From Apodemus sylvaticus (taxonomy: Eukaryota > Chordata > Mammalia > Rodentia > Muridae), in contig NC_067481.1 of the NCBI RefSeq assembly GCF_947179515.1, positions 26,549,947-26,613,946 of the forward strand: DNA of 64,000 nt, in the 5' to 3' direction. The number at the start of each line of letters is the position of its first letter. Position 1 is the first letter of the stretch. The notes below the pieces were generated by a model. It was not told where the DNA came from and made no database searches. It saw only the letters and a list, made by a program, of their open reading frames with translations. A program made the position numbers and the translations under genes. Below, piece by piece: positions 12,096-24,671 of this stretch.

Positions 12096-12797
12096 CGAAC
12101 GTATTTGCACATGCCCACTCCGGAAGTGTTGGAAGTTTGAAACATTCCAACTTTGAACCTTTTACAAATGTGTCCTAATCTCATCCTTTATTTTTAATTT
12201 TGTACACAGCTGTCTGGCGTGCTTCTCAGAACTGCGCCAGATGCTGGGTTCATCACGAAAAGGCAGGAAAACAATGGTTGGGAAGCAATTAGGAGCTGCG
12301 AGGCTGCAGCGAGGCTCATATTAAAATGTGATAGCGCTGTTCTAGTGGGAATTCCAACATGGCTCCAGTTCTGACATTTCTCTGCTGCCAGACAGTCTGT
12401 GTGGAAGGACACGGTGGCGGTGGATAGAACACACGAGAATTTATTTCTGGGGCAAATGAAGGATTAGCCGAGTTGGAACCCACCCAAGGATTTTATTAAG
12501 GACTTGGCCACTGTTCTATTTGAATGTTGCAGGATCCTGTTGGCATCTAACACAACTCAAGGAATAAAGGCATATTATTGCTCTGCTTCTGTAAAATAAT
12601 CCAGCAGCCAGGCAAGGCACGGCGCCTCGGTTGCTGAAATAGCAGGGCAGGGGGCCCAGTGGGGTGAAGGTTAATTAAACACTCCACTGACTTTGCTCAG
12701 AAAGGGCTAGTCATGCTCTGTGGAGAGACTTACAAGATACAGTGAAACCGTGGACACAGTTTTAATATAAAACTACTTATGGTTAAGGAGTACTCAC

Positions 12798-12823
12798 CTT
12801 GGGGCTGAAAATCCCAACAGTAC
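12798..12823 (-). CDS. Skap1: Skap1 coding exon 3 (26-nt microexon)
   Basis: This 26-nt exon lies on the minus strand. The acceptor is a pyrimidine-rich tract ending tgtattttag (AG at 12824-12825). The donor is AAG|gtgagt (GT at 12796-12797), close to consensus. Its first base completes the Arg codon begun by exon 2. It then encodes YCWDFQPQ and leaves one G for the next exon (1 + 24 + 1 nt). This continues GFQQIKSR into R-YCWDFQPQ, as in SKAP1. Because 26 is not a multiple of three, skipping it would shift the frame for all later domains. The next coding exon (the linker before the PH domain) was not found between here and position 1. The identification depends on phase, splice sites and protein match together, since a 26-nt match alone would be weak. 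Confidence 0.92.
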
Positions 12824-13059
12824 CTAAAATACAAGAGGGAAGAGATCAGTCAAACTTGAACACCTCAATTTTGGTTAATATACCATGTCTGTAAAATGAA
12901 TCCAAGAAAACTTGCTAGACAGTCCATCAGCAACCAGAGCGTGGCTTTGTTTTAAGAAAGCGACTTTCCCTTGATGTTTTCAAGAGTCTGAATGGCTTAA
13001 AGGCCACATCGATATGACACAACAACTAAGCAAAGTGTCTTTTAAAAATTGGGGATGGG

Positions 13060-13235
13060 GGCAGCTGGAGAGGTGGCTCAGTGGTTAAAAGTACTGGCTG
13101 CTCTTCCAGAGGACCAGGGTTCAATTCCCAGCTCACAGATGTCCACAACTCCAGTTTCGGGGCTTCTGACACCTTCATATAAATATACATGCAGGCAAAA
13201 CATCAATGAACATAAAATAAAAATAAATCAAACAA
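13060..13235 (+). mobile_element. B3/B2 SINE
   Basis: Head gcagctggagaggtggctca and ggctgctcttccagaggacc, with an AAAT-rich tail. Confidence 0.9.
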
Positions 13236-15103
13236 AACAAACAATCAGGGATGACCTAGAGAGGAAGTTCACCGTGGCTCTCACAGTTTGAGCAAATGGT
13301 TCTTTACTGAGACACCTGTCCTGTGGTCCCACCATCAACACCACCAGCCTGGGCAGCAAAGCCCAGCGGTACTCCTGTGGTTATAGCCACCCAAACCCCA
13401 GGACCAAGAACACATCCTCAGCTGCGCTCACTCCTAAAGCATACAGGTGAGGCCCGGAACGTAGAATCAGAGTTGTCTTACATTGGTAGTGGAGGAGCTA
13501 AGAAATGAAGCAAGCCCGTGCAATCCACAGTCCTTCCTCCTACCCCTCTCACTGTGAAACGATTGGCCAAACCGATAACCCTTGAGGTCTTAAGTAGTGA
13601 ACAGCCATGATGGAAGGAACCGCTTGTAAATCACTTCTGTGGCACCTGACATACATTTTCCTCCAACAGAAACAATGTCACTTATGATGGTTACCCACAA
13701 AAGCCTATTTAGTGCCTTCACAGGAAACTTAGATTATTCTGTATTGATTTTCCTCTAGGGGATAGCAGCCCTTCCTCTCTGCTTGGCCCTTCCCATCAGT
13801 CTGTGTGCTCTTGTGAAGTGAAGCACACCCTCCCCTCACCCCTTCAACCTCCCCATCTCCTGTCCCCTTTTCTTCATGTTAGAGTACGCTATTCAAACGC
13901 TTGCTTTCCGCACGCACGTCCTCCCCTTCCCCGCCCTACTCTGTCAGGCTCATGGTAACTACGCCTTAATTCTTGGAACAGACAGAGAAACTTCCACACT
14001 GCAAAGTGGGATGGATGGTTTTCTACTCTCATCTCAGCCTCTTGGGAATCTGCATCCGAGCTTTTCTAAGAGGAAAAGTGAAGGTTTTTAATCAAATTCT
14101 TAATCAAATCATCGGGGTCTGTAACCACAGAAGGTTCAGGGAAAGGCCATACTTGGGTGGAGTGGCAATGATGTCTTCCAGTGTCGGCATGACTAAGATT
14201 AGTTTTGGCTGCATTAGGAAGATCAGCCTCACATCTAGACAATTTCTCCATCGCCTCTGAAAATGGAAGCTGCGAGAGACCAGAGGGGAGGAGGCTGCTT
14301 TGAGGGACGTTATTAGAGAAGGCAAAATCCAAGCAGAAAGCTTGTGCTTGCTTTTCCCTGACCCAGTCTGATCTGATCACTGGGTGAAAGGGAATATAGA
14401 ATAACAGGTTAGAGAGAGGGCAGAGGAAGGACAGGGTGGTAGAAAAAGGGAGCGGAGAGGTGGGGAGCCAGAGGTGGGAGGCAGGAGGCTTCCACATCCG
14501 GGGAAGAAAGGGTGTACTCTAGGGTAAAGCTCGCACACACTAGGACTGGCAGACATTAATTCAGTCGTGTGTCACTGTAAGGTGGGTGGGTCTCTATCTA
14601 CCACAGTGCAGCTGACAACTGCACAAAGGTTCTGCCTGTCAAACAGCTGGCTAACTTGCTTTTCACGGCACTGTGGCCGAACATATAACAAGAAGCCATT
14701 GAAGGAAGGAAACATTACTTTTGGCTTATAATTTGAGGGAATACAGACCATCTCCATGAGGCACGACACTGAACCAAGCAATAAGCGGGAGCACAGAGGT
14801 AGCGGAGACGCCAAGGCCGCAGAGAGCTCGGCATAAATGGCCAGGGCTGCAATCTTCCAAGGATTGGCCCCGGCGCCTTGCTTCTACCAGCAGACCTCTT
14901 AAAGGGTCTGTGGCCTCCCCACGGTGTTAGGACACAGGAGCCAGTGGAGGACCTTCTACACACATCAAAGCCACAACCGACAGGAGCAAATCATCAGGCA
15001 GGTGAGCGCCTTTCCAACTTCCGCTGCTTCTCTGGAAGCATCGCTCCAGCGCCCCGATTCATCTCTTTACTCATCTCCTAATTAAACATAAAAAGAAATG
15101 AGG

Positions 15104-15345
15104 AAGCTGGTGACTGCTCGCCAGTTAACAGCACTGGCTGCTCTTCCAGACCACATGGGTTTAATTCACAGCACCCACATGGTGGCTCACAGGCATCTAT
15201 AGCTTCAATCCCAAGTTGAAATGGGTATCATTCTGGCCTCTGTCAGTATCAGGCATGCTCTTCATACACAGAAAGACAGACATGCAGACAAAACACACAA
15301 AAAACAAAACAAAAAATGATGACAACAAAAAAATGTTGTAAACAT
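15104..15345 (+). mobile_element. B3 SINE
   Basis: Contains actggctgctcttccagacc, cagcacccacatggtggctc and gcatgctcttcatacacaga, then an A/CA-rich tail. Confidence 0.85.
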
Positions 15346-15410
15346 ACACAGACATGTGTGCAGATGAAACACCCCCACATATAATATAAAAATACAAAAG
15401 AACAGTATAA

Positions 15411-15438
15411 ACAGACAGACAGACACACACACACACAC
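15411..15438. repeat. GACA/CA microsatellite
   Basis: Three GACA units running into a CA run. Confidence 0.9.
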
Positions 15439-15917
15439 CTCTTTTCAAAATGTTACTGATAACAATAGACATTACTCTTGTTTGTTGGATTGGGGGCAGG
15501 GGCAGGAACAGAGTAACTATGTTTTAAAAGACAGACTTGGAGCAAACTGTTAAATAATTACATGTTGTTAGTGATCTCAGCCCTTTTTGGTGCCTCCTTC
15601 TCCCACAATCCCCACATCACCATCTGTTTTCAGTTTCCTCCTCTAGCATGTCCAGGTTTTCTGGTTTCTCTTGTTAGTCAAGAAGATAGACCGTGTGGTA
15701 AGTTCACATAGACTTGGGAGTATGTGTCTGCCAACAGTAACTACTGTAAGAACGTCCTTGGCAGAGAAACAGTCCACTTAACAGGAACAAACCAGGAAGC
15801 TGTCTTACATAGTTGACATTAAATAGCAGAATCCACTTTATCTTTGATAATACTGTAGTTAAACATCATTGTCAAACTCCCAGTGATAAAAATGTGTGAG
15901 TTTGGCAAAGTATTGTT

Positions 15918-16026
15918 ACACATAGTTACATAGACCTATAACACAGGTTCCGGGGACTGAGGAAGGAGGATCCTAAGTTTGAGGATCAGTTCAGTTACAT
16001 AGCAAGACCCTGTCTTAACAACAACA
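15918..16026 (+). mobile_element. B1/B4-like SINE fragment
   Basis: gactgaggaaggaggatcc, tacatagcaagaccctgtct and an ACA-rich tail suggest an old B1 relative, directly abutting the next SINE. Confidence 0.55.
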
Positions 16027-16250
16027 AGGGTTAGAGAAATGACTCAGCAGGTAAGAAGCCTGGCTGCTCTTCCAGAGGACCCTAGTTCAATTCCCAGCAC
16101 CCACATGGCAGCTCACAACTGTCTGTAATTTCCATCTCAGAGAATCCAATACCTTCTTCTGACCTCTAGACATAACCATGATGCACAGACATGCAGGCAA
16201 TGTACAAAATACTCATGTACATACGCTAATAAAACAATAATTTAAAATCC
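16027..16250 (+). mobile_element. B3 SINE
   Basis: Head gggttagagaaatgactcag, then ggctgctcttccagaggacc and cagcacccacatggcagctc. Confidence 0.9.
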
Positions 16251-16709
16251 TGAACAAGAGTAACTACAAAAACAAAAAAGGTGAACAGGTTACAAGGATC
16301 TAATTAATGTGCAGTCGGGACGCAGGTTAACAAAACTGGATTATAGAACTAGACATTGCCAAGAGTGTAGGTCTGACATATTCTCAGATGAAAGCACTGG
16401 TCGGTGGGAGGCGGTGGGAGCTAATCAACTTGTGTGCTAACCACTCTGCCATGCATAGGTGCATATCAAATCATCGGACATTTTAAATGTATGTAATATT
16501 ATTAATTAAAAAATCTATTGAAACTCATGTCTTGAACATGGTGGAATGAACATCGCTTTTCTTTGTTATCCTGTCTTTTCTTCCTCTCTTCTTCCATATA
16601 TTATTAATATAGTAAGTCTAAAGGAGATCTGCTTTAAAAAACAAAAACAAAAACAGGAGCAAATACAGCAAAATCACACTTAACTTCTTACAGAGGACAT
16701 TTTGTCTTG

Positions 16710-16910
16710 TTTTGTTTTTAAGTCTGGGCTCACATGGCCCAGGCTAGCCTCAAACTCCCTCCATAGCCATAGATGACCTTGAACTGATCCCCTGCCTCCG
16801 TTTCCCGAGTGATAGGATTTCTGGTGTATACTACTAGACTAAGTGCTAGGGCCTTCGTTCACGCTTGGCAGGCGCTCTACCACCTGAACTATACCCCCAG
16901 GCCCAGAGAG
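16710..16910 (-). mobile_element. B4 SINE (B1 + ID fusion), reverse orientation
   Basis: The + strand shows antisense B1 (catggcccaggctagcctca) joined to antisense ID (cttggcaggcgctctaccac). This is the B4 architecture. Confidence 0.8.
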
Positions 16911-17565
16911 CACTTCTAAAAGGAAACTATAAAATATCAGTAATGTCAACCCTCAAGAAAGGGCCCCAGCCTATTGTCTGCTGGACACATTTAAGGTCTT
17001 CATCTTGTCTTGTTACACGTGTCCTGTGGTTGGTCTTCATCACAGTCTGGAGAGTTCTGTGCTCTTCGGGAAGCATTTAGTTAAACCCGGCCGACTCGGC
17101 TCTGGAAACAATTCTCTTTACGCCAGAGAATACAACCAATCTGAAGCTAAATGTTTTAAACCAAGATATAAAGGAGGGGACAGGAGGAAAAGCACATAAA
17201 TGCGCGCACACGCGGAGTTTATGTCTAGCCCAAAACCCTCTGAGAATTTCCTATCAGGCCTGGGCAGAGAGATAACAAACACTTCTTTAATCTTCTCCCA
17301 GAACCTTCAGCTTCTATAGGAAAGGGAAGCCATCACTCTTCCGCAATGTGCACACTCAGCCTCACCAGGTCCATGCAAATGGAATTTGGAACTAGGAAAA
17401 AAAAAAAAAAAGATGCGTACAGCGTGAGCAGAAAGGCGACGCTGTGCCACATTGATGGTGATTATTTTCACATTCAGTACAAACAAACATGTCTTCACAG
17501 TTAGCTGGCCTGCAGAACAGTCTTTTCATTTTGCAAGCAAGAATTAAATTACATGCATGGTTTGG

Positions 17566-17790
17566 GACTGGAGAGATGGCTCGGCTGTGAAGAGCATATG
17601 CCGCTCTTCCAAAAGACCCAGGTTCAATTCCCGGCACCCACATGGCGGCTCACAACCATCTGTAATTCCAGACCCAGGGGAGCCAATGCCCTTTGGCTGC
17701 TGCTGGTATCAGATATGCCAACGGTATACAGACCCACATGCAAGCAAATCACTCGTATGCATAGAAAGAAAACAAATTTAAAATACATAC
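17566..17790 (+). mobile_element. B3 SINE
   Basis: Head gggactggagagatggctcg, then cggcacccacatggcggctc and an A-rich tail. Confidence 0.92.
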
Positions 17791-18099
17791 ATAGTATTTC
17801 AAATACAGCAATGTTTACTGTTTAGGATTTTTTAATTAACAATATTAGCCAAAGGACTTCAGTTTGAGGACAGATACAGCAAATAAATAGAGCTTGTGGT
17901 GTTGACAGAAACCAGAGCCCCAGGAGTAACCACACTGGTAGCAGTGGTAATAAATAAAACAATGCTAAGATCTGTTCACTGTGTAGCTGGGATCTTTCCC
18001 CACCTTTTCAATGCTTTTCTTCTATTATTAAGCCCATTTTAGAAATGAAATAAGGAATGAGGCAAACACAGTTTCCAAGCCTAGCAACACCCCCTCCCT

Positions 18100-18137
18100 G
18101 TGTGTGTGCGTGTGCGCGCGTGCGTGCGTGTGTGTGC

Positions 18138-18181
<44 letters not shown>
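18100..18181. repeat. GT/GC dinucleotide microsatellite
   Basis: About 80 bp of TG with CG interruptions in the first half. It directly precedes a reversed B1, so it may occupy the former A-tail. Confidence 0.98.
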
Positions 18182-18182
<1 letters not shown>

Positions 18183-18292
18183 CACAGATCAGGCTGACCT
18201 ACAGTTTACTATATACCCCAGACTAATCTTGAACTTATGGAATTATGTGGATTACAGGTGTGTACCAGCATACCCAGCACAGCAATTGGCTT
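18182..18292 (-). mobile_element. B1-type SINE, reverse orientation
   Basis: The antisense B1 pattern caggctgacctacagtttac, then attacaggtgtgtaccagca. Confidence 0.75.
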
Positions 18293-18649
18293 CTAAACAA
18301 ACATTTTAATAAAGAAAAAACTGCAAATATGCTCTTCTTTTGCCACCTTAATTCACAGGATGCATTATTAGATTTCTGCTGAAAATGGAACCATTGACTC
18401 TAAACCATTAGTTTGGGTCGAGGAGAAGCGGTCAGACTCTTGACCACCACAAAGCCAAGCAATAAATGTGGTTATGGAGAAAAACTACCGAGAGCTTTCA
18501 TCTCTTGACCAGGTAATTAGCCAGATCCTGTTGCAGGAGGAAGACAAACAACTCTAAGCACCCTAATATTGTTGAAACTACCTCAGAAGGAAAAATAATT
18601 CCATTTTCTAATTATAATAAAATAATGTACAAACTCAGTACTAAATGTG

Positions 18650-18745
18650 TGCTGAGCATTTTGCTAGGCATACAACTCTCATATTTTATTTAATCTTTAT
18701 AGTAACCTTGAGAAGTCAGTATATTATTAACTTCTCGTTTTAAAA
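18650..18745 (-). mobile_element. MIR SINE, first piece (interrupted)
   Basis: gtgctgagcattttgctagg, then catattttatttaatcttta, is the reversed MIR pattern. It continues at 19068 after an inserted younger SINE. Confidence 0.65.
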
Positions 18746-19060
18746 CTCTCTCTCCCTCCTGTTTCCCTCCTCAATGGTATGTGTCCTCAGGCATGGGGAG
18801 GTCAGAAGACATCTTGGGAGCCAGCTCTTACCTTTTCCCTTTGATTGAAAGCAGATCTCATTTTTTTCTTACTCTGCTGCGGGCTCCAGTCTAGGTGACC
18901 CTCAAGCTTCCAGGCAATTCCAACCTCTGTGCCCCAAGTCCCTGCAGGAGTTCTAGGATTACAGCATCTAGCTCTTGACTTGGGCTCCAGGCAGCCATGC
19001 CCAGGCCTGCCAGTTTGTACAGCAAGCACTAGTGCCTACTAAGCTTCCTCCCTGGCATCC
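18746..19060 (-). mobile_element. B3/B4-like composite SINE, reverse orientation
   Basis: Begins near a TCTCTCCC pyrimidine run. It has gcatggggaggtcagaagac, then B1-like aggattacagcatctagctc, and ends gtgcctactaagcttcctcc. The subfamily is uncertain. Confidence 0.55.
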
Positions 19061-19067
19061 ATTATCT

Positions 19068-19190
19068 CCATGCTATAAATGAAAACAAGACCGGGACTCA
19101 GAAAGCCAAGCATTTGACTAAGATGTCTGAGCCCTTAACTGTCAGAAGCAAGCTTTGCATCCAGCTCTAATTGCTCTAGAGCCTCAGCTC
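19068..19190 (-). mobile_element. MIR SINE, second piece
   Basis: tataaatgaaaacaagaccg, gggactcagaaagcc and ctttgcatccagctct continue the reversed MIR interrupted at 18745. Confidence 0.6.
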
Positions 19191-19218
19191 TGGAATTCCA
19201 TGCCTGCGGGGGTGGGGG

Positions 19219-19255
19219 TTGTTGTTGTTGTTTTGTTTGTTTGTTTGTTTGTTTT
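19219..19255. repeat. GTT/GTTT microsatellite
   Basis: GTT units merge into GTTT units. Confidence 0.95.
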
Positions 19256-19599
19256 TAGAAGTTAGTGTAAAAGCAAATCCAGAGTTTAGGGGAAGTTACA
19301 ACTGCTCTGTTAGGAGACAGGGGGATTGGAGGGAAGTGTTAATATTATAGGGTGGTTAGGTCAACGGTATTCAGAGTCCACAGTTGGTCTTCAGGGGACT
19401 CATAAGCTCCTTAACACTGATGGAAAGTAGTATAGGTTCTCTGTTCCCTTGGAGCAAACTCCAGAGTCCCCAGCTGGATCAGAGACTCCCTCATCTCCAT
19501 GCAGCTGTCAAAATGCTGAGGGGGAAAAAGAGAGGGTCGGCATGCTAAACCACGACTCTGCAAGTCTGGAAGTCACTGGTGTAGACAAGCATATCTGGA

Positions 19600-19845
19600 A
19601 TCTGGCCTGTCTACAGTGAGATGGGAAGAGGTGGAGACAGGAGAATTCTGGGAAGTTCTCAAGCAGGCTAGGTTTGGACATGCAGCCCAGTTTGAGAAAC
19701 AATAAGAGGCCCTGTGTCAGAAACAAGGCAGAAGTCAAGAATCAACTCCAGAAAGTTGTCTGCTGACCTTCACACATCCACAGTGGCATGCACCTGCCTA
19801 CAAACACACACACATAAAAAAAAATCTAATAAATTTTTTTAAATG
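19600..19845 (+). mobile_element. B4/RSINE-like SINE
   Basis: gtggagacaggagaattctg, aggccctgtgtcag, then ctgctgaccttcacacatcc and a CA/A-rich tail ending near aataaattttttt. Confidence 0.6.
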
Positions 19846-21112
19846 ATGAGATGCATTGTGTTAGACACAAACAAGACTATACTGGCATTATAAAATAAGC
19901 AATCTAGAAAGGTCAACATATGGGATGCCACAAATTTAAAACATCTAGATGATTAGATTTTTTGCAACTGAGGCATTAAAAATGTTATTTTACCTGTGAC
20001 TTAATATAAGGCATATCATGCCTTCCCTGCCTTGATAAATCATCTACTTGCTCAAATCTTTCTTAATGACTTCCTGATGTTCATATTTGAATTTGATTTT
20101 TGTAAGGAAGCGCCAGGCCTTTCTGAATGCACGGGCTATTTGAGAAACTCATCGTCTAGAGTTGCCCTTGTGTCCCACTTGAGCAACTCCTTTGTGCGAT
20201 GTCCATATCTACACAGACCACGAAGACTAATACTGGCTGAAGTATTGTTCTGGTATTAGGAATAGACTCTTAGGATCCAAGTTGATGCCTAGTTGACTGT
20301 GCTTCAAGGGCAAATTGATAAGACTAACAAAGCCTCTTGCAGTTGATCTTGAACAATGAGCCATGTGGCAAAGACTAATTTTACACCGAAGAAAATGACT
20401 TTGCTGAACAGCACTTAAGTCTGGACATCCAAGATGATTCCTTAACCTCTTCCTCACTTGGAAAGGTGTCCTTTGAGCTTTGATGACACAACTGCCAGTG
20501 TCCCAGAACCACTGCGGAAAGAAGGAGCAAGTGGCAGAGAGTAACGTGGCCATTGGCATCCAAGGGCAGGAACAGGAAAATTGGGTGGGATTACCTGATG
20601 GGAACCATCAGAGGTCTGGGACCCTGGGGTCTGAACACCAGCCTTAGACAAACAGCCAAAGGAAGACTTATGGTGGAGAGATGATGTGCTGTCTGGCCCT
20701 CGTTCCTTCGGTGCTAGTCAAACTACAATGACTTGTGCCTTCCTGTTAGGAACTTGGAATCTTATCCAAAAGATATGGAGAGATGAAAACTTGGAATATT
20801 GAATAGCAAATAGCGTGGTAACAATAGACATCATGCATCTAATTCAACCAACAGGAAGACCAGTCATAAGAAGGTCCTGTGTTCTTGTGGGAAGAGTAAT
20901 ATTTATTTGGTTCTGAGTCTAGTCTATATATATATATATAAGTTTTAGAAATTCACCCCTATAGACTTAGATTTTTAAAAAAATAAAAACTATTTTAATA
21001 AGAGTTTTTAAATGCTTTGACTCTACCTCTTCTAGTCCACCATTTAAAGGTAGGAGAGAAAAGATAGTAAACAGGGCAAGGAGATGTGGACCTGTTTAGA
21101 AGTAGTTTGGGA

Positions 21113-21600
21113 AGAGTAATTCCAATCTTCATTGTCAGAATACCAGCAGTCCAGTTCATTAGTGTCAGGATACCACATTAGTCAGCAGCGGTGACATGAT
21201 CCAGCAGAAACCTCCAGGCCCCCTATGGAATCTGAGTCAGCAGGAACAACCAGGACCAGCAAGGACACCAAGAGAAGTTCTCTGCCATGCCCTTCTCAGC
21301 GAATCGAAGATCAGCAAGGACTCGAGACCAACAAAGCTTTGCAAAGTTAGCCAAGCAAGCCCACCTATCACTGTCTGTTGAGTCCTATATATGCTCTCTT
21401 CAAACATTACATGTCTTCCCATGGGTCTTGCCTCAACAAGACACCACATGAGTCTGCATCACACGACATTACACATCCAGAAATTTCCACTTCACACCCC
21501 AGATAACAATACAATGCTCTCCTATTTACAGAAGACCATGGTCACAATTAAACTCCCATTTAATAAACAAACAAGTGATATTATCAGATACTGACAATAT
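21113..21600. repeat. Possible murine dispersed repeat, family unknown
   Basis: The text around tccagcagaaacctccaggc and cttcccatgggtcttgcctc feels like a multi-copy murine sequence, but I cannot name the family or its orientation. A repeat library search would settle it. Confidence 0.3.
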
Positions 21601-21732
21601 AGCTCCCCATGACTCTCCCAATTTTAAACCCGTTCTTAGACAATAAAAAAAGAAGTTAAATAACACTCTGTTTCCCACTAGTCACCTTTTGCTACATGAA
21701 GTCCCTGGTGGGTCAATCAAAAACTACTCTGG

Positions 21733-21925
21733 AGGGTTGGCAAGATGGCTTAGTGGGTAAAGGCACTTGCTGGACAGACATGACAACCTGAGTTCGGTCT
21801 GAGACTAATTCCTTACAAGAAAACCTCACTCATTTGCCCTCATAATCCCCATCCTCTGTGTACATAAGAGACAATATGCATGTAAGAAAAATATAACTAA
21901 CCAAAGTAATAAAAGAAAAAAAAAA
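21733..21925 (+). mobile_element. B3-like SINE, truncated
   Basis: Head gggttggcaagatggcttag, then gtaaaggcacttgctggaca. The 3' half is diverged and ends in a long A-rich tail (21908-21965). Confidence 0.75.
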
Positions 21926-22559
21926 ACAAAAAAAACCCCCAAAAAACAAAAAACCAAACCAAAACAACCAACCACTAATGCTAACTGGATACAATGTGGC
22001 AAAATTAAAGACACAGTATCAGGTCAGAATTTAGGATTTTTTCTTCTCCCTAAAGAGAAAACAGAATCACTGAAGGCTGAAAGCTGTATCTGTTGTTTGC
22101 TTGTCTTTCAGGATGAGATGCTGTTGTTAAGGTCAAATCTGGCTGGGATGTGCAATGTGCTTTGCAAGCAGAGGAGCCTGGGGCAGGGATGAAGCTGGGA
22201 AAGAGTAAAAAGGCAGGCGAGTGATTAAATACAGATCCAAGAAGCCTTCTGCTTCCAAACCTAAGTACTGGGGACAACAAGGGGTGTCCCCTTGCCAAGC
22301 TCCAGACGACTGTCACTTTGTCTCTGTGATTTTTGTCATCATTGCTGGTTGGAGACTTTATTTCTGGCACCAGATTAATTCACGCCAACCACCTGGACAC
22401 CTTGCTGTGACCTGTAGGACATTGTGACTGCAGCCCCAAACTCACTGGATTTTACAACTGTGAGGACCTTTAAAATCATTGAACTTAGACCTCACTTTAC
22501 AGATGGGAAAAGTGATGTGCACAGGAGCTATCCAAAGGAGGCGGGTCCCCTGGAGTTGA

Positions 22560-22662
22560 AATCAGAAGTGGTTGTGAGCCACCTAATGTGGGTGCTGGGA
22601 ATCCAGCTCTGGGTCTCTGGAGGAGCAATGTATGCTGTTAACCACTAAGCTATCTACTCCCC
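22560..22662 (-). mobile_element. B2/B3 SINE fragment, reverse orientation
   Basis: Antisense motifs ttgtgagccacctaatgtgg and tgttaaccactaagctatct. Confidence 0.8.
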
Positions 22663-23152
22663 GCCCCCCAGGAATTTATGACTCCACACCACATCACCGA
22701 CTCCACACCACATAGCCACCTTAGTTGATCTTGTGCAGAGTGGGGGCCTGGTTTAAAAATGGGCTGTTTGTTTGAAAATGAAATGGTTTCTATAAAAATC
22801 GCTTCCAATCTTTTGGAGCAAATGCTTCTTACTAATATATTTTGGGTATTCTCCTTGTTATGAAAATGGCCACTATTATTTGCCTGATGGCAACCATTAC
22901 ACAAAAAAAATCCAACTTCAAGTTTTTGGGACTCCTCTAGGCAATGCACATGTGTATCTCACGCTATCTTAGGTTATGAATACTGAGTTGATTCTTTCCA
23001 TAACCATGAAGTTAATAAATGTCTGCTATTTGCCAGAAACTTTGTGAGGGACAAAGGATACACACACACACACACACAAACCCATACAATTATGTCTAAG
23101 AGTCAAACTATGTGCAAGTGGTGTAACTGACCCAGAACACCAAAATAATTAA

Positions 23153-23219
23153 AACAAAAAAAAACAAAAACAAAAAAACAAAAACAAACAAACAAACAAA
23201 CAAACAAAAAAAAAAAAAA
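23153..23219. repeat. A-rich AAAC repeat
   Basis: A run of A, AAAC and AAAAC units ending in poly-A; a short CA run lies at 23061-23079. No SINE body is obvious next to it. Confidence 0.9.
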
Positions 23220-24269
23220 CAGGGACCCAGGAGAGCCCAGGCCTGGATAATGCCACAAACTGTCACTTTGTAGATAAAGAATGCTGAGGGAAGGTTTGAG
23301 ATCAGACAAAAGCAGCAGCCTGACAGGATAGGGAAAGGCAGGTCACAGAGAGGCCAGGCCCAGGCTGTAGAGAGAAGCCAGGCCTGTCAGTAGAGCAGAT
23401 GGCAAAGACCAGCTTAGCAGGTATGTTTGAGGAGCAGGGGCAGGGCAGGATACTGGGTGAGCTCCAACCCAAGGCTGTTTCCCTTTGGTGAGGGGTGCTA
23501 CGTTGAGGCACAGGCTGAAAGGGACTAATGGTGGGCAGTGAGGGAAACGGAAGCAGTTGCTGGCCTGGAGCCTGTGAGGAATTGCCAGCATCGTTAAGTG
23601 CTCGTCTGTGGTTGGAGACTAGGATTTACTGTGGTGGCAATTCGACTGCGTCATTTTTCTCTGGCCCCAGTTAGCTGCCTAAGTACAAGAGCAGAGAGGT
23701 TGGAAAGCTGGATCTATCAAGGTTAGGACTTCTGTAGGCTTGTGAGATAAAAGGATGAGAGTGGACAAGAGGACCGGACAGCCAAGCCACGGAGCTCAGG
23801 CTACCTGGGAAAGAACCAATGTCCATTCTTGCTGAAGTTTGATATTAGTTAGAACATTCAGAAGCAAGAGGGACTGTGAGGCTAGTCTTGTCCATGAAGA
23901 ATAACCACCCTTTGTTCAAGAAGTCCCCAAATCTCTCCTGCTGCTGTGTCCTCTATCTTGATGTTTGGTGTCACCGTCCACCCAACTAGAACTAAGAATC
24001 CCTTCTAGTTCTTTGTTGGTTTGTCCATCTCATCGGCCCCCAAGCCTACTTCCTCGTTGTCCCTTTAACCCACCTCTGCAGACACCGAATCCATTCAGCC
24101 ACGCCCTCAGAATGTACCAGGAAGTCCAGTCACATGCTGCCTGGTCCACCTGCCCTCATCTTTCTCAGACCCTGTATCCTCAGTGCTGATGGAATGGGTA
24201 ATGTAGCAACAGTGATGTGCCAAGGCTTCACAGAAGGTCTAGCCTGGAATCCCACCTCTAGCTTTTAAT

Positions 24270-24440
24270 GGTAAGACCTGAGACACAGACTCCGTTTCCT
24301 TATCTTTAAGAAATAAGAATCATTCCTGTTTCATATAATTCTTGAGAATTACCAGAGGCGATCTTCATAAAGAATTGAACATCAGACCTGGCACCTGGCA
24401 GGCTTCTAATCAATGTCAGCTGTTCACATCATTAGCACCA
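24270..24440 (+). mobile_element. MIR SINE
   Basis: Matches the MIR 3' half in order: gactccgtttccttatcttt, then gaatcattcctgtttcatat, then gacctggcacctggcaggct. Confidence 0.65.
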
Positions 24441-24628
24441 CTGTTACTCTAATGACCTAAAGGGCTCTGGCCTCATCCCAGCCCTCGGGGGAGCCAAGTC
24501 TTGCACTCCAGTTCCTGCTGTCACATGTTGCTACCATCACGACTTTCTTTTGTGCCTCCTTCCTCTGCAAATGCTAGCTGGTGCTTTAAGATTCAGCTCA
24601 GTCTCCTCTATCAGCCGCTCCCACAGCA

Positions 24629-24631
<3 letters not shown>

Positions 24632-24671
<40 letters not shown>
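24632..24671. repeat. GT microsatellite
   Basis: An uninterrupted TG run of about 40 bp. Confidence 0.98.

Larger units (their letters stand above)
1..12797 (-). other. Skap1: Skap1 intron 3, 5' part
   Basis: This is the beginning of the intron after exon 3; its far end is beyond position 1. Besides the repeats listed separately, I see nothing I can name in 1-1797, 1911-3195, 3421-4225, 4471-5012, 5231-6380, 7281-7634, 8146-8610 (AT-rich), 10363-11067, 11640-11899 and 12096-12797. A stretch at 11630-11790 is open in one frame but matches nothing I recognise. Confidence 0.85.

Noticed and set aside
11751..12184. Overlapping frames of 101-131 codons on both strands, rich in Arg, Glu, Gly or Pro, Leu, Ser
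   Set aside because: They are translations of the GGA polypurine tract; every frame is open there because the repeat contains no stop codon.
1..12797. Search for Skap1 exon 4 (linker before the PH domain)
   Set aside because: No minus-strand stretch with matching residues and splice sites was found, so it presumably lies beyond position 1.
14066..14497. 143-codon minus frame on the Skap1 sense strand
   Set aside because: It does not match SKAP1 or any protein that I recognise and has no convincing acceptor and donor pair of the right phase between exons 2 and 3.
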